Below are positions 20,808 to 29,764 of a stretch of 64,000 bases of DNA, in pieces; positions within the stretch are counted from its first letter, which is position 1, and every line of letters starts with the position of its first letter. The notes under the pieces were generated by a model. It saw only the letters and a list, made by a program, of their open reading frames with translations. It did no database searches and was not told where the DNA came from. This DNA is from Diaphorobacter aerolatus (GTDB lineage: Bacteria; Pseudomonadota; Gammaproteobacteria; Burkholderiales; Burkholderiaceae_C). Location of the stretch: the NCBI RefSeq assembly GCF_014489535.1, contig NZ_CP060783.1, positions 1,798,001 through 1,862,000 on the forward strand. Reading direction: 5' to 3'. A program made the position numbers and the translations under genes.

Positions 20808-22028
20808 TCACTGCGCTGCGGCGAGCGGCATGCCTTGTTCGATCAGTCCCGCGTGCAGGGCAGCACCGAGCGGCAGGATGTCGTCGTTGAAGTCGTAGCG
20901 GCTGTTGTGCAGCGTGCTGTTGCCCGCGCCCATGCCCTGGCCGATGCGCAGGTACGCGCCGGGCTTGTTCTGCAGCATGAACGAAAAATCCTCGGCACCC
21001 ATGCTCGGTTCGAGGTCACGCTCGACGTTCCCGGCGCCGACGATGGACGCGGCCACATCACCGGCAAAGCGGGCCTCGCTCTCGGTGTTGATGGTGGCCG
21101 GGTAAATGCGTTCGTAGCGCACGTTCACGCTCGCACCAAAGCCCATCGCAACGCCGTTGCAGACTTCCTGGATACGGCGCTCCACCATCTCCTGCACGGC
21201 GGGATCGAACGAGCGCACCGTGCCCACCAGCGTGGCGCTTCCCGGAAGCACGCTGAATGCACCAAGGTCGCCCGCCTGCACCGCGCACAGGCTTACCACC
21301 GCACCATCGAGCGGGCGCACATTGCGCGAGACAATGCCCTGCACCGCCGTGATGATGTGACCCGCGACGAGCACCACGTCCACAGTCTGGTAGGGATGCG
21401 CCCCGTGGCCGCCACGGCCGGTGATCTCGATGGTGATGCGGTCGGCGGCCGCCATCATCGCGCCGTCGTTGAGGCCGACGGTACCTGGCTTCATCTGCGG
21501 CCAGTTGTGCATCGCGAACACGGTCTGGATCGGGAAGCGCTCGAACAATCCGTCCTCGATCATCACGCGCGCGCCGCCGTGGCCTTCCTCGGCCGGTTGA
21601 AAGATCAGCGCCGCAGTGCCATCGAATTGCCGCGTGCTCGCAAGATAGCGTGCAGCCCCGAGCAGCATGGTCACGTGACCATCATGCCCGCAGCCGTGCA
21701 TCAGGCCGGGCTTGCTGGACTTCCAGGTGAACTCGTTGTTCTCCTGCATCGGCAGCGCATCCATGTCGGCCCGCAGGCCGATCATGCTGCCGCTCGCGCG
21801 GGTCTGTCCGTGGATCAGCGCCACCATGCCGGTCTTGCCGATGTGCTCGTGCAATTCATCGACACCGCACAGCCTGAGCGCCTGCGCAATGCGTGCGCTG
21901 GTGTACTGTTCCTCGAAACCCAGTTCCGGATGCGCATGCAGGTCGCGCCGGAATGCGGTGAGCTCGGGATGAAATTTGGTGATGTGCGCAAACGCACGAC
22001 CACCGGCCTTGAAACGCGCCGCCTGCAT
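20808..22028 (-). CDS. M20-family amidohydrolase / metallopeptidase
   Basis: About 406 residues. Motifs of the M20D group (hippurate hydrolase, IAA-amino acid hydrolase): LRADMDALPM with a metal-ligand Asp, HGCGHDGHVTMLL with ligand histidines, QPAEEGHGGAR with the catalytic/ligand glutamates, AMHNWP, and near the end GAEDFSFML. Such enzymes split N-acyl amino acids or small peptides. It is embedded between the two permease genes, so it probably processes the imported substrate. I chose ATG 22028, which has GGGAGGG nine bases upstream and directly follows the permease stop; an ATG at 22052 would overlap that gene. Confidence 0.88.
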   Translation of the reverse strand: MQAARFKAGGRAFAHITKFHPELTAFRRDLHAHPELGFEEQYTSARIAQALRLCGVDELHEHIGKTGMVALIHGQTRASGSMIGLRADMDALPMQENNEFTWKSSKPGLMHGCGHDGHVTMLLGAARYLASTRQFDGTAALIFQPAEEGHGGARVMIEDGLFERFPIQTVFAMHNWPQMKPGTVGLNDGAMMAAADRITIEITGRGGHGAHPYQTVDVVLVAGHIITAVQGIVSRNVRPLDGAVVSLCAVQAGDLGAFSVLPGSATLVGTVRSFDPAVQEMVERRIQEVCNGVAMGFGASVNVRYERIYPATINTESEARFAGDVAASIVGAGNVERDLEPSMGAEDFSFMLQNKPGAYLRIGQGMGAGNSTLHNSRYDFNDDILPLGAALHAGLIEQGMPLAAAQ

Positions 22029-22029
22029 C

Positions 22030-23012
22030 TCAGTGCCCTCCCGCCTTGCCACCCACGCGCAGACGCGGGTCGACGGCGAAATAGAGCAGGTCCACCACCA
22101 GATTGATGATCACGAAAATCAGCGCGATCAGACACAGATAGGCCGCCATCACCGGAATGTCGGCGAACGTCACCGCCTGGATGAACAGCAGTCCCATGCC
22201 GGGCCACTGGAACACGGTCTCGGTAATGATCGCGAACGCAATCAGGCCGCCAAGTTGCAGACCCGTGATGGTCATCACCGGCACCAGCGTGTTCTTGAGC
22301 GCATGACCAAAATAGATTGCGCGATCCGTCAGACCCCGCGCCCGCGCGAATTTGATGTAGTCGGTGCGCAGTACTTCGAGCATCTCGGCGCGCACGAGGC
22401 GCATGATCAGCGTGAGCTGAAAGATCGCCAGAGTGATCGCAGGCAAGGTGATGTGATGCCAGCCTTTTGCCGTGAGCAGTCCGGTGCTCCACCAGCCAAG
22501 CTGCACCACATCCCCCGCCCGAAGCTCGGAAACCAGCCCAGCGTGACCGAGAACACCAGGATCAGCAGGATGCCGATCAGAAAGGTCGGCAGCGAGACCC
22601 CGAGCAGCGAGATCGTCATGAAGACCTGGCTCAGAAACGTGCCGCGTCGCAGTGCCGCGTAGACGCCCATGGGCACACCGACGACGAGCGCGATGACGGC
22701 GGCCACCATCGCCAGCTCCAGCGTCGCGGGAAAGCGCTCGCCAATCAGTTTCGAGACCTTGGCACCCTGACGCAGGCTCAGGCCGAAGTCGCCCTGAGCC
22801 GCATTGAGCAGAAAATGCCAGAACTGCACAAAAAAGGGTTGGTCGAGCCCCAAAGCAGCGCGCAGTTCCTGAATCTGCTGAGGCGTTGCATCCTGTCCGA
22901 GCATGGTGACGACCGGGTCACCGACGAACTGAAACAGGACGAACGAGATGAAGGCAACCGTCACCATCACGATCACGGCTTGAAGGAGTCGGCGCAGTAT
23001 GAAGGCAAGCAT
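22030..23012 (-). CDS. Peptide ABC transporter permease (DppB type, frameshifted in this sequence)
   Basis: The first gene of the peptide operon. It opens MLAFILRRLLQAVIVMVTVA, the usual DppB N-terminal helix, with LGLDQPFFVQFWHFL and GDFGLSLRQGAKVSKLIGERFPATLEL, and has the EAA loop DYIKFARARGLTDRAIYFGHAL. One base is missing in CCCCC at 22512-22516: restoring it joins WFPSFGRG to DVVQLGWWSTGLLTAKGWHH and gives about 327 residues with six predicted helices. No periplasmic binding-protein gene precedes it in the window. Confidence 0.9.
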
Positions 23013-23331
23013 GTATTCGAGTTCGAGTCGCTTTGAATCTCTGACGTGGATGAAAGGTGCAAATCTAGCTGCTCATGAGCAAAAAGCATGCTCGGGAAAA
23101 CCACCAAGCGCTCCATCGATTGGAAAAGAAGCCGAAATCTTGCATTTCAGACAGAGGGGCGCGATGCAGCAGCGCTCCCCGGCATAGCTGCGCGTTCACC
23201 GGATTGTCAGTACCCAATGCCCCGTCGCGCTTCGGGCCTCACGCAAGAAAAACCCCCCCAAAAAAAAACCGCCACTCCGAAGAGCAGCGGTTTTTCACCT
23301 CTAACCGAAGCTGGCAGATGCCAGCCAGTAA
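23013..23331. other. Intergenic region upstream of the peptide transporter operon
   Basis: Contains no supported gene. It must hold the promoter of the leftward peptide operon in its left part, and the porin terminator in its right part (23264-23295). A G/C-poor stretch of C7 and A9 (about 23253-23268) is part of the terminator tail. Nothing else is recognisable. Confidence 0.6.
23260..23295 (-). terminator. Intrinsic terminator of the porin gene
   Basis: On the minus strand, AAAAACCGC (complement of 23287-23295) is followed by TGCTC, the tetraloop TTCG, GAGTG, and GCGGTTTTT (complement of 23264-23272), continuing into a longer T-run. The inner bases CTC and GAG also pair, giving a long stem capped by a stable UUCG loop. 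It lies about 36 bp after the porin stop, as expected for a highly expressed gene. Confidence 0.92.
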
Positions 23332-24369
23332 TTAGAAGGAGTGGCGAACGCCAACTTGCACGCCGGTCTGTGCCTTGCCAGCGCCAGGACCTTCGGTGTT
23401 CAGGTTCTTGGAAGCCAGACCCAGGTTCGAGCCGTCCTTGTTCTTCAGGTACGACACGTTGCCGTACACAGCAGTGCGCTTGGACAGGTTGTACACATAA
23501 CCCAGGCTCAGCTGGTGTGCCTTGCCGTCGTCGAAAGCCTTCTGATCGTACAGAGCGTACTGGATCTTGACTTCGCCAGCGCCCACTGGAGCGGAAGCAC
23601 CCAGCATGTAGGCGTTAACCTTCTGGTTAGGAGCGCCGTCGATCTTGTCGCGAGTCTGTTGAACGATACCGTTCAGCTTCACAACGTTCAGGTTGTACGA
23701 AGCGCCGATAGTCAGGGCGTTGCGATCGCGGTTAGCGGCAACGGTGTCACGGTCGTCGTACGACACAGCAACGCTCAGAGGGCCGTTGTCATATGCAACG
23801 TAACCACCCATGTAGCGACCAGCGTGGCCCGAGGTTTGCTCGTCGAAGCCGTAACCGATGGCGCCGTTGAAGCCACCCATGTTAGGCGTGTAGTACGAGA
23901 TCATGTTGCTGGAACGGATGCCGTTTGCATCGCCAGCAGTGCCGTACCAGTTGGACCAGCCACCGAATTGGCCGATACCAGTCTGGTTGAACAGATCGTA
24001 GGAGCTGGTCTTGGTGTAGCCAGGGGTCAGGTCACGGCCCAGACGCACTTCACCGAAGCCGCCAGACAGGCTGACAGTCGAACGACGACGGAAGTTGAAA
24101 CCAGCAGCATTGCCATCATCAGCGAACAGTTCGCCTTCCAGCCAGAAACCAGCCTTCAGACCACCGCCCAGATCTTCCACGCCGCGGAAGCCGATGCGGC
24201 TGGTGTAATTGCCGCTGGTGTACAGACCGTACTTGCTGTCGCCAGCTGCGTTGGCCTTGTTCACATAGCCGATACCAGTGTCGACGATACCGAACAGGGT
24301 CACGGAAGATTGAGCCATCGCAGCGCCGGAGGAAGCCAGCACAGCCAGGGCAATCAGTGATTTTTTCAT
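23332..24369 (-). CDS. Outer-membrane porin, Burkholderiales (Gram-negative porin) type
   Basis: A 345-residue trimeric beta-barrel porin. The signal peptide MKKSLIALAVLASSGAAMAQ is cut after AMA. The mature start SSVTLFGIVDTGIGYVNK and the block RIGFRGVEDLGGGLKAGFWLEGE are hallmarks of this family; it carries GFGEVRLGRDLTPGY (the constriction loop region) and ends in VGVRHSF with the C-terminal Phe needed for BAM-dependent assembly. A GGAG ribosome site precedes ATG 24369. Codon choice differs visibly from its neighbours (many GCT, GTT and AAC-type preferred codons), consistent with very high expression. It has its own terminator. Confidence 0.95.
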   Translation of the reverse strand: MKKSLIALAVLASSGAAMAQSSVTLFGIVDTGIGYVNKANAAGDSKYGLYTSGNYTSRIGFRGVEDLGGGLKAGFWLEGELFADDGNAAGFNFRRRSTVSLSGGFGEVRLGRDLTPGYTKTSSYDLFNQTGIGQFGGWSNWYGTAGDANGIRSSNMISYYTPNMGGFNGAIGYGFDEQTSGHAGRYMGGYVAYDNGPLSVAVSYDDRDTVAANRDRNALTIGASYNLNVVKLNGIVQQTRDKIDGAPNQKVNAYMLGASAPVGAGEVKIQYALYDQKAFDDGKAHQLSLGYVYNLSKRTAVYGNVSYLKNKDGSNLGLASKNLNTEGPGAGKAQTGVQVGVRHSF

Positions 24370-24676
24370 TGCGAGTTACTCCAAGGTTAAACAGAGGGCC
24401 CTGGATCAAGGGGACTAGAGGCACATACTTTTGTGCAGCCCGCCGGTTCCCCCGGGCCAACCTCCTGGTGGGGAAGTTAGTTCTATTGCAACAGAGCCAG
24501 CGATGTTTCGCAAAGGAATTCCCTCACAAAGTGCATAAATGCCGCAATTCCGTTGCAGCACTGCAACACCCAGGAATGCATGCGAGAACACTCAAATCGC
24601 AGTCCGTCAACCCGTGAACATGGCTATTTTTGTCAACAAACGACACGCAATCCGATCCTGCCGACAATAGAACGCA
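24370..24676. other. Divergent intergenic region between porin and coq7
   Basis: No gene is supported. It holds the promoters of the leftward porin and the rightward coq7. A perfect palindrome is listed separately at 24552-24567. I did not find a consensus -35/-10 pair that I would commit to. Confidence 0.55.
24552..24567. promoter_or_regulatory. Palindrome GTTGCAG-CA-CTGCAAC, candidate operator
   Basis: Two perfect 7-bp arms around a 2-base centre. It lies 183 bp upstream of the porin start and 110 bp upstream of coq7. A related half-site TTGCAAC occurs near 24485. The regulator is unknown. Confidence 0.4.
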
Positions 24677-25292
24677 ATGGATCATATTCTCAGAACGGCA
24701 GACGCCGCACTCCGCACGCTTTTTGCATCACCCCAGGCGCATGAGCCCTCGCCCGCCCAGGGCGGGACGAGCCCAGGTTGAGCCGCGAGGAGCGCAACCT
24801 GTCAGGCGCGCTGATGCGTGTAAACCACGTTGGCGAGGTGTGCGCCCAGGCGCTCTATCTGGCGCAGGCCACGGTGACCCGTGATCCGCAACTGCGCGAA
24901 AGCCTGCTCACATCCGCTCGCGAGGAACTCGACCATCTGGCCTGGACGCGGGATCGCCTGGACGCGCTGGGCAGCCGCCCCAGCCTGCTGAATCCACTGT
25001 GGTTCGCTGGAGCGTTCGCGATCGGGCTGGCTGCCGCCAAGGTGAGCGACAAGGTCAGTCTGGGGTTTGTGGTGGAAACGGAACGCCAGGTGTCCGAGCA
25101 CCTGCAGGGCCATCTGGGTAGCCTGCCCGAGGCCGATCTGCCATCGCGCGAAGTAGTTGCGCGCATGCAACAGGACGAGGAGCGCCACGCGGCCCAAGCG
25201 CTGGCTGCGGGGCGGCGGAACTGCCTGCACCCGCGCGTCTGCTGATGAAGGTGGCCGCCAAGGTGATGACGACCACGGCTCACTTCATATAA
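24677..25292 (+). CDS. coq7: Demethoxyubiquinol hydroxylase Coq7 (two frameshifts in this sequence)
   Basis: A di-iron monooxygenase that hydroxylates the ring of 2-polyprenyl-3-methyl-6-methoxy-benzoquinol in ubiquinone biosynthesis. It starts at ATG 24677 ([19 protein letters not shown]). A missing base near 24778 joins SPG to [21 protein letters not shown], and one in GGGG at 25209-25212 restores [29 protein letters not shown], for about 205 residues. Di-iron ligands are visible in [22 protein letters not shown] and [12 protein letters not shown] (ExxH motifs). Many Burkholderiales use Coq7 at this step. Confidence 0.93.
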
Positions 25293-25317
25293 AAAAGCAC
25301 GAATAGCGCGCCAAGTC

Positions 25318-25767
25318 TCAACCCTCGACGATCTCGAAGCCGGTGGTGATTTCCGCGGTCTTGCCCAGCATGATGCTGGCCGAGCAGTATTTGTCGTGGC
25401 TCATGGCGATTGCGCGCTCGACTGCCGTAGCCGGAATGCCCTTGCCCGTGACGGTGAACTGCATGTGGATCCGGGTGAAGACCTTGGGATCCGTCTCGGC
25501 GCGTTCGGAGGTGAGCTTGACGCTGCACCCGCTCACCTCATGGCGACCCCGCTTGAGGATCAGCACCACGTCGTAGGCCGTACACCCGCCGGTGCCGGCC
25601 AGTACGGTTTCCATCGGGCGTGGAGCCAGGTTCTGGCCGCCGTTCTGCGGATTGTTGGCGTCGGGCGCGCCGTCCATGGTCAGGACGTGGCCGCTACCGG
25701 TCTCCGCCACAAAGCCCATCGCCGAGCGCGTGCCCGAGTTTCCGGTCCAGCTGACTGTGCATTCCAT
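25318..25767 (-). CDS. OsmC/Ohr-family protein
   Basis: About 149 residues from ATG 25767 (MECTVSWTGNSGTRSAMGFV). The family pattern is present: NLAPRPMETVLAGTGGCTAYDVVLIL, with the conserved Cys after the Gly pair, and later MSHDKYCSASIML with the second conserved Cys. OsmC/YhfA-type proteins are thiol peroxidases or stress proteins acting on organic hydroperoxides. The ribosome site GGAGGAAAA precedes the ATG. The gene converges on coq7 with a 25-bp gap and faces away from ilvA. Confidence 0.88.
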   Translation of the reverse strand: MECTVSWTGNSGTRSAMGFVAETGSGHVLTMDGAPDANNPQNGGQNLAPRPMETVLAGTGGCTAYDVVLILKRGRHEVSGCSVKLTSERAETDPKVFTRIHMQFTVTGKGIPATAVERAIAMSHDKYCSASIMLGKTAEITTGFEIVEG

Positions 25768-26075
25768 CGTTTTTCCTCCAGAAAATGACTCTTTAGCGCA
25801 ACACCACATCGCGTAATGAAAATTTCACGCTGATTTTGCTGCATCGCAGCAACTTTTGGGAGTAGAATTCAATTCAAGCGCTGACCCAAGGTTGGCGCAC
25901 CCATTGTCTCCTCCATCTCCTCAAAGGATGGATTTGGCCCCAAGCTTCACGGCTAGGGGCCATTTTTTTGCCCTGTTGAACATCGATTGTCCGCGCCGAG
26001 CCTGCGCAGCGGCCAGCTTGTTTCTATGATGGCGGCCCATGCACTGCCATCGATCAGTGCCTTCCGGATCGCCAG
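25768..26075. other. Divergent intergenic region between the OsmC gene and ilvA
   Basis: Holds an inverted repeat TTGCTGC (25836-25842) / GCAGCAA (25846-25852) and a terminator-like hairpin at 25935-25969, followed by 106 bp before ilvA. A short frame MDLAPSFTARGHFFALLNID (25928 onward, 33 codons) runs across the hairpin but has no independent support. No other gene is seen. Confidence 0.55.
25935..25969 (+). terminator. Terminator-like hairpin in the ilvA leader (attenuator or end of a small RNA)
   Basis: TGGCCCC (25935-25941) pairs perfectly with GGGGCCA (25956-25962) and is followed directly by seven T. It is a textbook intrinsic terminator on the plus strand, but no protein gene ends before it on that strand except coq7, 640 bp back. 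It therefore ends either a small RNA starting in the OsmC-ilvA gap or an attenuated ilvA leader. Confidence 0.75.
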
Positions 26076-27653
26076 ATGCCCAACCCACAACAGACACTCA
26101 GCCCGTTCGACTACCTCAAGAAGATCCTGACCGCCCGCGTCTACGACGTGGCCGTCGAGTCCGATCTGCAGGTCGCGAAGGCCCTCAGCCGTCGCCTGCA
26201 CAACAAGGTGTTGCTCAAGCGCGAAGACCAGCAACCGGTGTTCAGCTTCAAGCTGCGCGGCGCCTACAACAAGATGGCGCAACTCACGCAGGAGCAACTG
26301 GCGCGCGGCGTGATCTGCGCCTCGGCCGGCAACCATGCGCAGGGCGTTGCCATGAGCGCATCCAGGCTTGGCACGCGCGCCGTGATCGTGATGCCCACCA
26401 CGACACCGCAACTCAAGATCGACGCGGTCAAAACGCTCGGCGGAGAAGTCGTGCTGAGCGGCGAAAGCTACAGCGATGCCTATGAACATGCGGCGCGTCT
26501 GCAGCAGGAACAGGGCCTGACCTTCGTCCATCCGTTCGACGATCCCGACGTGATCGCCGGGCAGGGCACGATCGCCATGGAGGTGCTGCGTCAGTTGCAG
26601 TCGCTCGGCAGCAACCGGCTCGACGCGGTGTTCGTCGCCATCGGCGGCGGTGGCCTGATCTCGGGCGTGGCCAACTACATCAAGGCCGTGCGCCCCGACA
26701 TCAAGGTGATCGGCGTGCAGATGAACGACTCCGATGCCATGGTGCAATCGGTGGCACGGCATGAACGCGTGACGCTGCCCGACGTGGGCCTGTTCTCCGA
26801 CGGCACGGCCGTGAAGCTGGTGGGCGAGGAGACGTTCCGCGTGGCCAGCAATCTGGTCGATGAGTACCTGCTGGTGGACACCGACGCCGTGTGCGCCGCC
26901 ATCAAGGACATCTTTGTCGACACACGCTCGATCGTCGAGCCGGCCGGCGCGCTGTCCGTGGCGGCCATCAAGCAATACGTGGCGAAAAACAAGACCCGGG
27001 GCGAAACCTACGCGGCGATCCTGTGCGGCGCGAACATGAATTTCGACCGCCTGCGCTTTGTTGCCGAGCGCGCCGAGGTCGGCGAGGAACGCGAGGCGCT
27101 GTTCGCCGTGACGATTCCCGAGGAGCGCGGCAGCTTCCGGCGCTTCTGCGAAGTGGTCGGCGCTCTGCCCGGCAGCTCGCGCAACGTGACCGAGTTCAAC
27201 TACCGCATCAGCAATGCGCGGCGCGCCCATGTGTTCGTCGGCCTGACCACGAATGGGCCCGGCGAATCGGAAAAGATCGCCAGGAACTTCCGCAAACAGG
27301 GGTTCGACTCGCTCGATCTCACGCACGACGAGCTTGCCAAGGAGCATCTGCGCCATCTCGTTGGCGGCAACTCGTCACTCGCGCAGGACGAACGCCTGAT
27401 GCGCTTTACCTTCCCCGAGCGTCCGGGCGCTTTGCTCAAGTTCCTGAGCCTGATGCAGCCGCACTGGAACATCAGCCTGTTCCACTATCGCAATCAGGGC
27501 GCGGACTATGGCCGCATCCTGGTCGGCATGCAGGTGCCGCCCGAGGACGCGGCGGAGTTCGACCAGTTTCTTGCGACGCTGGGTTATCCGTATGTCGAGG
27601 AGACGCTCAACCCCGCCTACCGCCTGTTCCTTCAGGCCAACGGCGACGACTAA
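26076..27653 (+). CDS. ilvA: Biosynthetic threonine ammonia-lyase
   Basis: A PLP enzyme that deaminates threonine to 2-oxobutanoate, the first step of isoleucine synthesis. At 525 residues it has the long form with regulatory domains. The PLP lysine lies in FSFKLRGAYNKM, the phosphate-binding loop in SAGNHAQG, and the glycine-rich block in FVAIGGGGLISG. Two C-terminal ACT-like repeats follow (ALFAVTIPEERGSFRRFCEV and RLMRFTFPERPGALLKFLSL), which bind isoleucine and valine. The frame is intact. cobS begins 27 bp downstream, so the two may be co-transcribed. Confidence 0.96.
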   Translation: MPNPQQTLSPFDYLKKILTARVYDVAVESDLQVAKALSRRLHNKVLLKREDQQPVFSFKLRGAYNKMAQLTQEQLARGVICASAGNHAQGVAMSASRLGTRAVIVMPTTTPQLKIDAVKTLGGEVVLSGESYSDAYEHAARLQQEQGLTFVHPFDDPDVIAGQGTIAMEVLRQLQSLGSNRLDAVFVAIGGGGLISGVANYIKAVRPDIKVIGVQMNDSDAMVQSVARHERVTLPDVGLFSDGTAVKLVGEETFRVASNLVDEYLLVDTDAVCAAIKDIFVDTRSIVEPAGALSVAAIKQYVAKNKTRGETYAAILCGANMNFDRLRFVAERAEVGEEREALFAVTIPEERGSFRRFCEVVGALPGSSRNVTEFNYRISNARRAHVFVGLTTNGPGESEKIARNFRKQGFDSLDLTHDELAKEHLRHLVGGNSSLAQDERLMRFTFPERPGALLKFLSLMQPHWNISLFHYRNQGADYGRILVGMQVPPEDAAEFDQFLATLGYPYVEETLNPAYRLFLQANGDD

Positions 27654-27680
27654 CCGGCACGCAGTGCACGCCGTCTCGAT

Positions 27681-28522
27681 ATGCAAGCGATTCGCCACTA
27701 TCTGCTGGCTGTCCAGTTCTTCACGCGCATCCCCGTGAACGGCCGGTTGGCGGACTGGGTTGGCTACAGCCCGGCCATGCTGCGCGCAAGCGCCGCGCAT
27801 TTTCCGGGCGTGGGCTGGCTGGTTGGAGCGATTGCGGTCGTCGGTTTCGGCGCGGCCAGCGCTTTGCTCGGCCAGGGGCAGGTCTTCACTCCCTTGGTCG
27901 CCGCCGTGCTCAGCACCATCGTCACGGTGCTGGTCACCGGTGGGTTCCATGAGGATGGGCTGGCCGACGTGGCCGATGGTCTCGGGGGAGCGTACCAGCG
28001 CGACCGCGCACTCGAGATCATGAAGGACTCGCGCGTCGGCGCATTCGGCGCGATGGCGCTGGTGCTGGCGTTTTCGGCAAAGTTTGCGCTGCTAGCGCAG
28101 CTTGGCGGTCAACACCTTGGCGTGGCGCTGTGGTCGCTGTTTTGCGGCCATGTGATGTCGCGCTTCTGGCCGCTGCTGGCCGTGCGCATGCTGCCGCACG
28201 TGGGCGACACCGCAACCTCCAAAAGCAAGCCCCTCGCCGACCAGATCACCCTGGGGCCCTGCTCACGGCCGGGCTGTGGTGCGCGGTTCCCGTATTGTTT
28301 TTCACGCTGGCTCTCGGATGGCAAGCGGTGGCTATGGCGATTCTGTGCAGCGCGCTGGGCGCGGGCTGGATGCTCTGGCGATTCCACCGGCGATTGCAGG
28401 GCTTCACGGGCGACTGCCTCGGCTCGATCCAGCAGGTGAGCGAAATCGCTTTCTATCTGGGCGTTGCCATTGCCGCTGGACGGCACGGGGTTTCGCCGAT
28501 TCTTCCCTGGCTCGCGCCGTGA
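27681..28522 (+). CDS. cobS: Adenosylcobinamide-GDP ribazoletransferase (frameshifted in this sequence)
   Basis: A membrane enzyme that joins adenosylcobinamide-GDP to alpha-ribazole in the last stage of cobalamin synthesis. It opens MQAIRHYLLAVQFFTRIPVNG and carries GGFHEDGLADVADGLGG (the acidic metal motif) and MKDSRVGAFGAMALVL. One base is missing in GGGG at 28253-28256: restoring it joins LADQITLG to ALLTAGLWCAVPVLFFTLALG and gives about 280 residues with several membrane helices. Its stop overlaps the GTG start of cobC. No cobalamin riboswitch was seen in front of it. Confidence 0.93.
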
Positions 28523-29093
28523 ACGGCATCGCCCGTCGCCTGTGGCTGGTACGGCATGCACGGCCACTGGTGGCAGAAGGCACTTGCTACGGCCAGTCTG
28601 AGATTGCCGCCGACGCCGACCACACCCGCGCCAGCGCGCACCAACTGCACGCGGCCCTGCCTGTCGGCAGCGCTGCGTTCCACAGTTCGCCGCTCGGGCG
28701 TTGCCGGCAACTGGCGCACGAACTGGCGAAGCTCAGACCCGACGATCCGCCGCCAACCATCGACGCACGACTCGCTGAGATGCATTTTGGTGCCTGGGAG
28801 GGCCGCCGCTGGACAGCATTGCACGCGCCGAACTCGATGCGTGGACCGCAGACTTCACCAGCTATTGCCCGGGCTATGGCGAATCACTCGGTGCCATGCT
28901 CAAGCGGGTGAATCAGGCGTTGAATGAGGCGCGCGAGCAGCGCAATGACGTGGTCTGGATCACGCACGCGGGCGTGATCCGCTGCGTGCGGTGGTTGATC
29001 GAACATGGCGAGCGGCTACCGCAGGCCAGCGAATGGACGATGCCGGCATGCGGGTTCGGCGAATGGTTTTCGCTGCCCCTTGACCCTCCTTGA
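28519..29093 (+). CDS. cobC: Histidine phosphatase, alpha-ribazole phosphatase type (frameshifted in this sequence)
   Basis: Removes the phosphate from alpha-ribazole-5'-phosphate or adenosylcobalamin-5'-phosphate. It starts with GTG 28519 inside the cobS stop (GTGA). The histidine-phosphatase core is RRLWLVRHARPLVAEGTCYG with the RHA catalytic triad segment, then SPLGRCRQLA, EMHFGAWEGRRW and THAGVIRCVRWL with the second catalytic His. A missing G at 28811-28812 breaks the frame after GRRW; restoring it gives DSIARAELDAWTADFTSYCP and about 191 residues. The position after cobS decides the assignment over other phosphoglycerate-mutase-like enzymes. Confidence 0.87.
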
Positions 29094-29114
29094 TGCCTGC
29101 TTGATTGCAAGCAC

Positions 29115-29714
29115 TCATTGCCCTTGCGCCGGGTGTGTGGCGGTGGGCATTGGCGAGATGCCCGGCGTCGTGCCCTGCGGCATCATCGGAGACTGCACAC
29201 CGGTCACAGGAACCACGGCGGGCGGGGCAACGGCTGGCACGGAGGGCGGGGAAAACGCGGAAGGCGCGCTCGACACCACTTTGAGCGGCATTTGCAGCGT
29301 CATCGACACCGGGCCGTCGGTCGCGGCACCGAGGCGCGCCTCGCGCTTGTTGACCGATTGCAGCACCAGTCCGTCGGCCACCTGTGCGCCAATGCGAAAA
29401 GGCTTGGCGGGCTTGCCATCCACCTCGATCAGCGCAGCACCACGGCCACTGCGGGTACCGGCGAGCACCCCGACCAGCGTATAGCGCGTCGGCTCCACCG
29501 GCGCTGCCTTGGCGACCACCTCCGTGCCACCCAGCAGGCGCACAAGCGCGGGCACGTCCACCACGGTTGGCACGGACGGAAGCGCGGGCGCTCCCTGCCC
29601 CAATGGCGAGGCCGAGAGCCTCAAGCCCCAGAAGACCACGCAGGCAATCGCGAGGAACCACAAAACAAAGGTTCCGGCACTGACCTTCCAACGGCTATAT
29701 GTGTTTGTCACCAT
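29115..29714 (-). CDS. gspC: Type II secretion system protein GspC
   Basis: The inner-membrane clamp protein that links the inner-membrane platform to the GspD secretin. About 199 residues from ATG 29714: a short cytoplasmic start, one membrane helix (GTFVLWFLAIACVVFWGLRL), then a periplasmic homology region with TRYTLVGVLAG and ALIEVDGKPAKPFRIG, and a long Pro/Ala-rich tail instead of a PDZ or coiled-coil domain. It is transcribed divergently from gspG, 50 bp away, instead of leading the operon as in most type II loci. The short form without PDZ is common in Comamonadaceae as far as I know. Confidence 0.87.
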   Translation of the reverse strand: MVTNTYSRWKVSAGTFVLWFLAIACVVFWGLRLSASPLGQGAPALPSVPTVVDVPALVRLLGGTEVVAKAAPVEPTRYTLVGVLAGTRSGRGAALIEVDGKPAKPFRIGAQVADGLVLQSVNKREARLGAATDGPVSMTLQMPLKVVSSAPSAFSPPSVPAVAPPAVVPVTGVQSPMMPQGTTPGISPMPTATHPAQGQ

Positions 29715-29764
29715 CGCGCGATTATGATTGACCGGATCACCACATTCCAAGTCGATTCGACGAC

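Noticed and set aside
23341..24360. 339-codon open frame opposite the porin
   Set aside because: Lies entirely inside the porin and has no signal, domain or ribosome site.
14195..25292. Programmed frameshifting in hexR, the nucleotidase or coq7
   Set aside because: No slippery heptamer with a downstream structure common to the sites, and unrelated genes show the same pattern.
25953..27356. 467-codon open frame antisense to ilvA
   Set aside because: Shadow of ilvA; no domain.
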